NCBI GenBank assembly: GCA_009839925.1
Contig: VXOS01000061.1
Location: 1 to 33,454, forward strand
Direction of reading: 5' to 3'
DNA: 33,454 bases
Source: Chloroflexota bacterium
GTDB lineage: Bacteria > Chloroflexota > Dehalococcoidia > UBA2979
Positions 8,217-14,536 of the stretch are shown here, piece by piece; within the stretch, counting starts at the first letter, position 1; each line of letters opens with the position of its first letter. Below the pieces are notes generated by a model. It saw nothing but the letters and a program-made list of their open reading frames with translations, did no database searches and was not told the origin of the DNA. The position numbers were made by a program, and so were the translations under genes.

Positions 8217-8678
8217 CTAGAGCAGCGCCGCGAGGCCGAGCGAGACCGCGCCGAGGATTAGCACGAGCGAGGCGGCGCCCGCCCAGAGCGAGAGCAGCCA
8301 GTACCACGGGGCGGCGATCATCCCCGCCCCGCGCTCGCGCAGCGCCAGGCGCAGGGTCCGCGCGAGCAGGCGGCCGTCGCTCGCCCACTACTCGCCGCGC
8401 ACCGCGGCCTCGCCGAGTTGCTGCCGCAGCTCGTCGATCAGCGCGGCGGCGCGATGGAGCGTGCGCGCGAGGTGGACGAGCAGCAGACCGGGCAGCAGCA
8501 GCGCGGCGGCAATGACCGCGGCGAGGGCGAGCTCCACCGGCGCTGCCGGGCCCTCGCGACCCGCGATCAGCCACCACACGAGCGCGCCCGCGGCCAGAGA
8601 AGTGAAGGCGAGGAGCTCGATGGCGCGCAGACCGCGCCGCGCGAGCGTCGTGGGATCCGCTACGCGCCAGCTATGCAT
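8217..8678 (-). pseudogene. Small membrane protein gene interrupted by an in-frame amber codon
   Basis: The reading frame from ATG 8678 (GGTGGTGA upstream) encodes 96 aa: MHSWRVADPTTLARRG, then two hydrophobic segments (about 22-42 and 47-70) and an amphipathic helix HLARTLHRAAALIDELRQQL. It then meets TAG at 8390-8388. The same frame continues without another stop for 56 codons (WASDGRLLARTLRLALRERG, then a third hydrophobic helix YWLLSLWAGAASLVLILG) to TAG at 8219-8217. The continuation matches the style of the first part and holds a third membrane helix, so the TAG most likely breaks a 153-codon gene. A C-to-T change in a CAG codon would explain it. A sequencing error, a true truncation or readthrough are alternatives. 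The function is unknown. Confidence 0.6.
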
Positions 8679-8732
8679 CTCGTCACCACCAGTGCGCCTC
8701 TCGCCGGGACGGTTCGGACGCCCGCCGGAGGC

Positions 8733-8738
8733 TAGACT
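8733..8738 (+). promoter_or_regulatory. Candidate -10 element for cupin gene
   Basis: TAGACT lies 28 nt before the TTG start of the cupin gene and upstream of its GGGAGG ribosome binding site (about 8755-8760). No good -35 was found. The gap (8679-8765) is shared with the divergent membrane-protein gene. Confidence 0.3.
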
Positions 8739-8765
8739 GAGGCAATCACCACGAGGGAGGCAACG

Positions 8766-9107
8766 TTGGGCACATACCGCCTGTACACCGGAAGCGACGG
8801 CGAGTCCCACATCGACCCCATCGATCTGGCGGAGACTCCCGACTGGAGGGCAGGACTGGACACCACGACGATCAGCTTCCGGGAGGACCCCGTGGGGAGG
8901 TTCGTGGACTGGCACCCGGCGCCCCGCCGGCAGTTCGTCATCATCCTCTCGGGGCAGCTCGAGATTGGACTGAGCGACGGGTCGAAGCACCTGTTCGGTC
9001 CCGGCGACGCGCGGCTGGTCGAGGACACGACCGGGGAGGGCCACACCACCGCGGTGCACGGCGAGGAGCCCTGTGTCACGGCCACCATCCCCCTCGCCAA
9101 CCAGTAG
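8766..9107 (+). CDS. Small cupin-domain protein
   Basis: A 113-aa single-domain protein that looks like a cupin beta-barrel. It contains APRRQFVIILSGQLEIGLSDG (about 52-72), corresponding to the G(X)nPG-type beta-strand region, followed by LFGPGDARLVEDTTGEGHTTAVHG (about 77-100), where GPGDA and His94/His99 are in plausible cupin motif-2 positions. A metal site is possible but motif 1 lacks the usual HxH. The TTG start is set by GGGAGG 5 nt upstream. Function unknown. It lies upstream of the tetrapyrrole-like operon in the same direction, separated by a 157-bp gap with two dyads, so it may or may not be part of that unit. Confidence 0.75.
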   Translation: MGTYRLYTGSDGESHIDPIDLAETPDWRAGLDTTTISFREDPVGRFVDWHPAPRRQFVIILSGQLEIGLSDGSKHLFGPGDARLVEDTTGEGHTTAVHGEEPCVTATIPLANQ

Positions 9108-9149
9108 CGCCCGCCCAACCCCCGCCGCGCCGGGGAGCGCGCGATTCCG

Positions 9150-9194
9150 CCTCGAATCTACCTAAATCGACGGTTCGATCCGGTAGCTTCGAGG
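9150..9194. promoter_or_regulatory. 45-bp interrupted dyad upstream of the operon
   Basis: Three nested pairs of arms: CCTCGAA (9150-9156)/TTCGAGG (9188-9194), CTACC (9158-9162)/GGTAG (9182-9186), ATCGA (9166-9170)/TCGAT (9175-9179), with loop CGGT. That gives 17 base pairs with small internal loops, centred at 9172/9173, 71 nt before the operon's ATG. It could be a regulator-binding dyad, a leader RNA hairpin, or a terminator without a T-run for the cupin gene. Confidence 0.6.
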
Positions 9195-9210
9195 TGGCCC
9201 GGTTGTCGCT

Positions 9211-9236
9211 TCGCGAGCGGTGGCGGAAGCTCGCGA
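9211..9236. promoter_or_regulatory. Second inverted repeat in the operon leader
   Basis: Perfect 8-bp arms TCGCGAGC (9211-9218) and GCTCGCGA (9229-9236) with a 10-nt spacer, 28 nt before the ATG at 9265. As RNA it would form a stable hairpin just upstream of the GAGGGGACC ribosome binding site. Either attenuation or operator function is possible. Confidence 0.45.
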
Positions 9237-9264
9237 GGGCGTTCGACCGGCGAGGGGACCAGGT

Positions 9265-10293
9265 ATGCGCTATCGCACGATCGCGGGCACCGACATCTCG
9301 GTCTCGGAACTCGGCTTCGGCGTCTGGACGGTCGCCGCCGGGTGGTGGGGCGACTACAGCGACGACGAGGCCGTGACGCTGCTGCGGCAGGGCCATGAGC
9401 GCGGCATCAACTTCTTCGACACCGCCGACACCTACGGCAACGGCCGCGGCGAGACGATCCTCGCGCAGGCCTTCCCCGGCGCCGAGCGCGACAAGATCGT
9501 GATCGCCACCAAGTTTGGCTACGACTGGGAGTCGCAGATCGGCAAGCGCCGCGAGGGCCACCAGGAGGCGCCGCACTGCTTCGAGCCGGAGTTCCTGCAG
9601 CGCGCGCTGGACGGCTCGCTGCGCCGCCTCGGCACCGACCGCATCGACCTCTGGCAGCTGCACAACGTGCGCATGGAGCACCTGGAGCGCGACGACGTCT
9701 GGAGCTTCCTCGACCGCGTGCGCCGCGAGGGCAAGGTGCGCAGCGTCGGGGCCGCCCTCGGTCCGGCGATCGGCTGGCGCGAGGAGGGCCTCTACGCCCT
9801 CGCCGAGCGGCAGGTCGAGGTGGTGCACATGATCTACAACGCGCTCGAGCTGGACCCCGGCCGCGAGCTGATCGCGGCGGCGCGCGCGGCCGGGCGCTCG
9901 CTGATGGTGCGGGTGCCGCACTCCTCGGGGATGCTCGAGGGCAAGTACACCGTGGACACGGTGTTCGACGAGAACGACCACCGCCGCCACCGCCCCCGCG
10001 CCTGGCTGATCAACGGCCTCAAGAAGATCGCGCAGCTCGACTTCCTCACCGAGGCGACGGGCGGGGTGCTCGGGCAGGCGGCGCTGCGCTACATCCTCAA
10101 GGACCCGGAAATCGTCTGCACGCTGCCCAACATCTACGGCCTCGAGCAGATCGAGGAGTTCGCCGGCGCCTCGGACTGCGGCGACGTCGGCCCCGAGGTG
10201 GCCGCGCGCATCGAGGCGCTGTACGACTCCAACTACGGGCTGCCCGTGGAGCAGGAGGCCGCCGTGACGGCGGCGGGACGGGGGTCGCGATGA
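9265..10293 (+). CDS. Aldo/keto reductase
   Basis: A 342-aa AKR-superfamily (beta/alpha)8-barrel, normally an NADPH-dependent carbonyl reductase. The catalytic tetrad is intact: Asp52 and Tyr57 in FDTADTYG, Lys83 in ATKFGY, His133 in LWQLHN. The start MRYRTIAGTDISVSELGFG is typical. The ATG at 9265 has GAGGGGACC upstream. A GTG at 9220 in frame would add 15 non-homologous residues. The C-terminus contains an unusual stretch KYTVDTVFDENDHRRHR (about 228-244). The stop overlaps the next ATG (ATGA), making it the first gene of a seven-gene translationally coupled operon. Its role alongside tetrapyrrole-like proteins is unknown. Confidence 0.9.
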   Translation: MRYRTIAGTDISVSELGFGVWTVAAGWWGDYSDDEAVTLLRQGHERGINFFDTADTYGNGRGETILAQAFPGAERDKIVIATKFGYDWESQIGKRREGHQEAPHCFEPEFLQRALDGSLRRLGTDRIDLWQLHNVRMEHLERDDVWSFLDRVRREGKVRSVGAALGPAIGWREEGLYALAERQVEVVHMIYNALELDPGRELIAAARAAGRSLMVRVPHSSGMLEGKYTVDTVFDENDHRRHRPRAWLINGLKKIAQLDFLTEATGGVLGQAALRYILKDPEIVCTLPNIYGLEQIEEFAGASDCGDVGPEVAARIEALYDSNYGLPVEQEAAVTAAGRGSR

Positions 10294-11093
10294 CGACGAC
10301 CGAGGCGCACGCCGGCTCGCATCCGGCTTCCGGCTACCACTCACGGCCGGAGGCGGCGCAGGACGGCGCGCCGCGCAGCCCGCGCGGGGTGCAGTCCGTC
10401 AAGTTCAGCTTCTTTCGCGTGCGCGACGAGGTGCGCGCGCTCCCCGCGGCCGGGCGCGAGGCGATCGCCGGGGAGCTGGAGGAGCTGCTGGAGCAATCGG
10501 CGACCTCGCTGCTGACGCGGCTCTACTCGACGGTGGGGACACGCGCGGACACCGACTTCCTGGTCTGGCAGGTCCACGACGAGCTCGCGCCGATCCAGGA
10601 CTGGCACGCGCTGCTGCTCGGCTCGCAGGCGGGCGCGGCGCTGGAGCGGCCGCACTCCTTCCTCTCGATGACGATGCGCTCGATCTACACCAACCCGCTG
10701 CACGAGGGGTCGGGCGCGCGCGACCGGCTGCGGGAGGACGGCGGCGTGAAGGACTACCTCTTCGTCTACCCGATGGTGAAGACCCGCGCCTGGTACACGC
10801 TGTCCCGCGAGGAGCGGCAGCGGATCATGAACGAGCACATCGCGATCGGGCACCGCTACCACGACATCCAGATCAACACGACCTACTCCTACGGCCTCGA
10901 CGACCAGGAGTTCGTCGTCGCGTTCGAGGGGGACGCCCCCGGCGAGTTCCTGGCGCTGGTGCGCGAGCTGCGCGACTCCGAGTCGTCCTCCTACACCGAG
11001 CGCGACACGCCGATGTTCACCTGCCGCCGCATCGAGACGCCTCGCGAGCTGACGGCGCACGTCGGCCTCCGGGCCTCCGGGGGCGCCTCGTGA
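10290..11093 (+). CDS. Chlorite dismutase-family protein, coproheme decarboxylase (ChdC/HemQ)-like
   Basis: A 267-aa protein of the chlorite dismutase/HemQ family. ChdC oxidatively decarboxylates coproheme III to heme b with peroxide. The family core starts near residue 36 (VKFSFFRV) after a 35-residue low-complexity extension. DYLFVYPMVKTRAWYTL (155-171) matches the ChdC segment carrying the catalytic tyrosine (Tyr160 here). ERQRIMNEHIAIGHRY (175-190) carries the proximal-histidine position, His183. SSYTERDTPMFTCRR (233-247) is the conserved C-terminal strand. The tyrosine favours a ChdC-like activity over chlorite dismutation, but activity is inferred. It overlaps both neighbours by 4 nt. 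A proline-free N-terminal targeting signal is not evident. Confidence 0.82.
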   Translation: MTTTEAHAGSHPASGYHSRPEAAQDGAPRSPRGVQSVKFSFFRVRDEVRALPAAGREAIAGELEELLEQSATSLLTRLYSTVGTRADTDFLVWQVHDELAPIQDWHALLLGSQAGAALERPHSFLSMTMRSIYTNPLHEGSGARDRLREDGGVKDYLFVYPMVKTRAWYTLSREERQRIMNEHIAIGHRYHDIQINTTYSYGLDDQEFVVAFEGDAPGEFLALVRELRDSESSSYTERDTPMFTCRRIETPRELTAHVGLRASGGAS

Positions 11094-11392
11094 GCGTGCG
11101 GCTGGCGGCGCTCTTCACCGCCGCGCCCGGCGGCGAGCAGCGGCTGCGCGAGGTGCTGGAGTCGGACGCGCGCTCGACGCAGAGCGAAGCGGGCGCGGAG
11201 CGCTTCGAGCTGTTTGTGAGCGCCGGGGACGCGCGCCGCCTCGTACTCATCGAGCAGTGGCGCTCGCAGGAGGACCTGGACGCGCACAAGACGAGCGACC
11301 ATCGCAACGAGACCCACGCCGCGCTGCACGGCGAGGACATCCTCGAGGACCTCGAAATCTGGCGCTGCGAACCGAGGGACGGTCCCGCATGA
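11090..11392 (+). CDS. ABM-domain protein 1 of 4
   Basis: A 100-aa antibiotic-biosynthesis-monooxygenase (ABM/YgiN/IsdG-like) ferredoxin-like fold protein. It shows the pattern of an N-terminal strand VRLAALFTAAPGGEQRLREVL, then RLVLIEQWRSQEDLDAHKTSDH (about 49-70), with the E-x-W and downstream His of the superfamily. It is the most divergent of the four tandem copies: EPGN becomes EAGA and the AF-DP tail is missing. Cofactor-free quinol or heme oxygenation occurs in this superfamily. The reaction here is unknown. The GTG start overlaps the preceding stop (GTGA), and its own stop overlaps the next ATG. Confidence 0.8.
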   Translation: MSVRLAALFTAAPGGEQRLREVLESDARSTQSEAGAERFELFVSAGDARRLVLIEQWRSQEDLDAHKTSDHRNETHAALHGEDILEDLEIWRCEPRDGPA

Positions 11393-11685
11393 CGATCAAG
11401 CTGACCGTGTCGATCACCGCCAACCCGGAGGGCCGCGATCGGCTGCTCGCGCTGCTGCGCGACGACGTGGTCGGCAGCCGCGCGGAGCCTGGCAACACCC
11501 GCTTCGACCTCTACGTGCAGGACGACGACCCCAACCGTTTCGTGCTGATCGAGGAGTGGCCAAACCAGGAGGCGTTCAACCATCACATCCAGCAGGACTA
11601 CCTGCTCAAGCTGCGCGAGGCCTTCGAGGACCCCGCGCTCTGCGCCGGACGCGATGTCTGGCGGCTGGTGGAGGACGACGCGTGA
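11389..11685 (+). CDS. ABM-domain protein 2 of 4
   Basis: A 98-aa ABM-domain protein. Landmarks are ITANPEGRDRLLALLRDD, AEPGNTRFDLYVQDDDPNRFVLIEEW (about 32-57) and EAFNHHIQQDY, then REAFEDPAL. Trp57 and His64/His65 are in the W/H positions that ABM and IsdG-type proteins use, though this alone does not prove heme binding. Start ATG, 4-nt overlap with copy 1. Single ABM domains normally pair as homodimers. With four co-translated paralogues, hetero-oligomers are possible. Confidence 0.83.
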   Translation: MTIKLTVSITANPEGRDRLLALLRDDVVGSRAEPGNTRFDLYVQDDDPNRFVLIEEWPNQEAFNHHIQQDYLLKLREAFEDPALCAGRDVWRLVEDDA

Positions 11686-11993
11686 GCCAGCGCGCGACGG
11701 TCTTCCTGAGCGCGAACCCGGACGGGGTGGACGAGGTGCTCGGACTGCTGCGCGCCTACGCCGAGGCAGGTCCGAGGGAGCCGGGCAACCTGCGCCTGCG
11801 GGTCAGCCAGGACATCCTCGACCCCTCGCGGTTCGTGATGTGCGAGGAGTGGGAGACGCAGGAGGCGCTCGACGCGCACATGACGCAGGACCACACCCGC
11901 GCGGTCCTCGCCGCGTTCGGCGACCCGGAGCTGATCACGGGGACCGAGATCTGGCAGAGCTTCGAGGCAGCGCCTTCGGGGAGGGCGGCATGA
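11682..11993 (+). CDS. ABM-domain protein 3 of 4
   Basis: A 103-aa ABM-domain protein: VFLSANPDGVDEVLGLLRAY, REPGNLRLRVSQDILDPSRFVMCEEW (about 32-57), EALDAHMTQDH, AAFGDPELITGTEIW. It shares RVSQDI-D--RFV-CE-WE--EAL and AF-DP-LITG with copy 4, so these two are the most recent duplicates. A cysteine precedes the E-x-W motif in copies 3 and 4 but not 1 and 2. GTG start in a GTGA overlap. It ends in ATGA shared with copy 4. Confidence 0.83.
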   Translation: MSQRATVFLSANPDGVDEVLGLLRAYAEAGPREPGNLRLRVSQDILDPSRFVMCEEWETQEALDAHMTQDHTRAVLAAFGDPELITGTEIWQSFEAAPSGRAA

Positions 11994-12283
11994 CTGGTCG
12001 CGTCACGGTGTTCTTCGAGGCGAACCCGGAGCGGCGCGCGCGGCTGCTCGAGCTGCTGCGCGCCGACGCGGAGGGGTCGCCCGCCGAGCCGGGCAACGTC
12101 TGCTTCCGCGTGAGCCAGGACATCGTCGACTCCGACCGCTTCGTGATCTGCGAGGACTGGGAAAGTCGCGAGGCGCTCCACGAGCACTTCGAACAGGACT
12201 ACGCGAAGGCGGTGAAGGCCGCGTTCACGGATCCGCAGCTGATCACGGGCTTCGACACCTGGTTCGCGGGGGAGGGCGCATGA
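11990..12283 (+). CDS. ABM-domain protein 4 of 4
   Basis: A 97-aa ABM-domain protein: VFFEANPERRARLLELLRAD, AEPGNVCFRVSQDIVDSDRFVICEDW (about 32-57), EALHEHFEQDY, AAFTDPQLITGFDTW. It is closest to copy 3. Position and spacing of E-x-W (Trp57) and the following histidines match the other copies. It overlaps copy 3 and the AhbAB-like gene by 4 nt each. Confidence 0.83.
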   Translation: MTGRVTVFFEANPERRARLLELLRADAEGSPAEPGNVCFRVSQDIVDSDRFVICEDWESREALHEHFEQDYAKAVKAAFTDPQLITGFDTWFAGEGA

Positions 12284-13416
12284 CCACCGAAGCGGCCATC
12301 CCGGCCACCGTCGACGACCCGACCAACGCAGCCATCCTCGCGGTCTCCGAGGACCGCGTCGCGGGGTTCCAACGCGACCCCCTCGGACGCATCGCCGAGC
12401 GGTCCGGCGTGGCGCTGCCGGTCGTCATCGAGCGGATTCGCGCAATGCTGGAGGCGGGCACGATCCGGCGCGTGCGGCAAACGCTGCTCGCGAACAAGCT
12501 CGCGCCGGGCGCGCTCGTCGCCTGGCGGCTGCCCGAGGATCGCCTGCACGACGGCTTCGACTACCTCTTCCAGCAGGACCCCTTCTCCGGCCACGTCGTG
12601 ATCCGCAGCGCGGACCCGGCCACGCCGGGCGCGACGTACCGGCTCTGGACCACGCTCAAGACGCCCGTCGGTTTCTCGCTGGAGCGGCACTGCGAGCTGC
12701 TCTCCGAGCGCATCGGCGCGGAGGCGTTCCGGCTGATGCCGGCGAAGCGCCTCTTCACCCTCGGCGTCGGCCACGTCCGTCGGCGCGGTCTGGAGCCGGG
12801 CGCGCGCAGCGAGGAGCCCGCGAGGGTGATCGATACCGAGATCGTGGACCTCGACGAGCAGGACTGGCGCGTGCTGATGGCGCTCAAGCGCGAGTTCGCG
12901 CCCGGGGAGATCGGCCCCGACCTCTGGGCCGCCCGCGCCAGCGAGGCGGGACTCACCCTCGAGGCCTTCTTCGAGGCCGCCGAGGAGCTCGACCGGCGCG
13001 GGGTCGTCGGGCGCTTCTCGACCTTCCTCGAGCACGTCAAGCAGGTCGCCGGGGCGGCGCCGGTGACGCGCTACAACGCGCTGTTCCACTGGGCCGTGCC
13101 GCAGGGGCGCGAGCTGGACGCCGGCCGCGAGGTTGGCCGCCACCACGTGATGACGCACGCCTACTGGCGCGAGGGCGGCCCGGAGTTCCGCGACGTCAAC
13201 GTGATGGGCGTGGCCCACGGCACGGACAAGGACCTGCTGCTCGCCCACAAGGCGGCAATCGACGAGCACCTCGCCGAGGCCGGCATCGACGTTGGCTACA
13301 CGAACGTCTTCTGGGGTGGGCGCAGCGAGATCAAGCCCTCGGAGATTGCGCCCGACGCCTACGTCGCGTGGGCGAGCGGGCAGGGCGTGGACCCCGCGAC
13401 GCTGCGCGAGGCGTAG
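12280..13416 (+). CDS. Double Lrp/AsnC-type protein resembling fused siroheme decarboxylase AhbA-AhbB (NirD-L)
   Basis: A 378-aa protein with two copies of a winged-helix plus RAM-like (ferredoxin fold) unit. Copy 1 has DPLGRIAERSGVALPVVIERI (about 32-52), EAGTIRRVRQTL, ALVAWRLPE (about 81-89) and YRLWTTLKTP. Copy 2 has LDEQDWRVLMALK (about 191-203), EELDRRGVVGRFSTFL, LFHWAVPQG (about 268-276), VMTHAYWREGGPE, and VNVMGVAHGTDK (about 307-318). The A-W-V-P and H-x-Y-xR-x(n)-N-x-x-x-x-H layout is that of AhbA/AhbB/NirD/NirL siroheme decarboxylases, not ordinary Lrp regulators. AhbAB makes 12,18-didecarboxysiroheme. Whether this protein does so, or only senses a tetrapyrrole, is open. It is the last gene of the operon. 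Confidence 0.72.
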   Translation: MTTEAAIPATVDDPTNAAILAVSEDRVAGFQRDPLGRIAERSGVALPVVIERIRAMLEAGTIRRVRQTLLANKLAPGALVAWRLPEDRLHDGFDYLFQQDPFSGHVVIRSADPATPGATYRLWTTLKTPVGFSLERHCELLSERIGAEAFRLMPAKRLFTLGVGHVRRRGLEPGARSEEPARVIDTEIVDLDEQDWRVLMALKREFAPGEIGPDLWAARASEAGLTLEAFFEAAEELDRRGVVGRFSTFLEHVKQVAGAAPVTRYNALFHWAVPQGRELDAGREVGRHHVMTHAYWREGGPEFRDVNVMGVAHGTDKDLLLAHKAAIDEHLAEAGIDVGYTNVFWGGRSEIKPSEIAPDAYVAWASGQGVDPATLREA

Positions 13417-13452
13417 CTCCCCACCAACACCGGAACGTCTCCCCTTCGGACC

Positions 13453-13470
13453 CTTAATCGAGGGTTAACC
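13453..13470 (+). promoter_or_regulatory. Candidate PHO box upstream of pstS
   Basis: Two 7-bp units, CTTAATC (13453-13459) and GTTAACC (13464-13470), share TTAA-C and are spaced exactly 11 bp apart, the period of PhoB/PhoP direct-repeat units. GTTAACC resembles the GTTCACC unit of actinobacterial PHO boxes. It is 53 nt before the GTG of pstS. Confidence 0.5.
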
Positions 13471-13522
13471 GCCCCCGCCGAGCATGCGCTTTGGACGGGG
13501 ACATACCGAGGAGGTACAGAGA

Positions 13523-14503
13523 GTGTTCGCGATCCGATGGAGGAGACTGCTCCCGCTGGCCATGCTCGCCCTCGCGGCGACGATGCTGATCGGGGCATGC
13601 GGGGGCGATGACGGCGGCGGCGAGACCACGGGCAGCGGCGAGAAGCTGTCCGGCAGCGTGGCGGTGGACGGCTCCAGCACCGTCTTCCCGGTGACCGAGG
13701 CGGTCGCCGAGGAGTTCCGCTCCGTCGGCCCCGACGTGCGCGTCACCGTCGGCGTCTCCGGCACCGGCGGCGGCTTCGAGAAGTTCTGCAGCGCCGAGAC
13801 CGACATCTCCAACGCCTCCCGCCCGATCAAGCAGAGCGAGATCGACAGCTGCGCCGAGAACGGCATCGAGTACCTCCCGCTCCGCGTCGGCCTCGACGGC
13901 CTCGCCGTCGTCGCCCACCCCGACGCCGAATTCCTCGAGTGCATCACGATGGATGAGCTGGCGATCCTCTGGGGCCCCGACTCCGAGGGCTCGATCAAGA
14001 GCTGGAACCAGGTGCGCGCCAGCTGGCCGGACGAGGAGATCAAGCTGTTCGGGCCCGACACCGACTCGGGCACGTTCGACTTCTTCACCGAGGAAGTGAA
14101 CGGCGAAGGCGGCGCCTCCCGCGCCGACTACACCAACTCCACCGACGACAACGTGCTCGTCACCGGCATCTCCGGCTCGAAGGGTGGCGCCGGCTACTTC
14201 GGCTACGCCTACTACGCCGAGAACGCGGAGCGCCTGCGCGTTGTCGCCGTCGACGGCGGCTCCGGCTGCGTCATCCCCTCCGACGCCACCGTCTCGGACG
14301 GCTCCTACGCCCTCGCGCGGCCGCTCTACATCTACGTCTCGACGAAGTCGCTGGCGGAGAAGCCGCAGGTGCGCGAGTTCGTGCGCTACTACCTGAGCGA
14401 CGCCGCAATTGCGCTCGTGCCCGATGTGGGGTACACCGCAATTGCTGCCGACGAGCTCGCCGAGTCCCGGGCCAACCTCGAAGCCGCCATCTCCGGCGGC
14501 TAG
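13523..14503 (+). CDS. pstS: Phosphate ABC transporter substrate-binding lipoprotein
   Basis: A 326-aa PstS-family periplasmic-type phosphate binder anchored as a lipoprotein. A signal peptide (RWRRLLPLAMLALAATMLIGAC) ends in lipobox IGAC with Cys26. Phosphate-site segments are VDGSSTVFPVTEA, GVSGTGGGFEKFC, SNASRPIKQSE and DTDSGTFDFF. The GTG at 13523 is chosen because GAGGAGGT sits 7 nt upstream. An ATG at 13484 would include this ribosome binding site in the coding region. It is first of pstS-pstC-pstA-pstB-phoU with a candidate PHO box upstream, so induction by phosphate starvation is likely. Confidence 0.94.
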   Translation: MFAIRWRRLLPLAMLALAATMLIGACGGDDGGGETTGSGEKLSGSVAVDGSSTVFPVTEAVAEEFRSVGPDVRVTVGVSGTGGGFEKFCSAETDISNASRPIKQSEIDSCAENGIEYLPLRVGLDGLAVVAHPDAEFLECITMDELAILWGPDSEGSIKSWNQVRASWPDEEIKLFGPDTDSGTFDFFTEEVNGEGGASRADYTNSTDDNVLVTGISGSKGGAGYFGYAYYAENAERLRVVAVDGGSGCVIPSDATVSDGSYALARPLYIYVSTKSLAEKPQVREFVRYYLSDAAIALVPDVGYTAIAADELAESRANLEAAISGG

Positions 14504-14536
14504 CGAACGAGGAGCGAGAGCAGGGATGAGCGACTG

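Noticed and set aside
9220-9264. GTG start 45 nt upstream of the aldo/keto reductase ATG
   Set aside because: The extra 15 residues are not family-like and the ribosome binding site favours 9265.
13484-13522. ATG start for pstS at 13484
   Set aside because: It would place the strong GAGGAGGT site inside the coding region and lengthen the signal peptide's n-region unusually.
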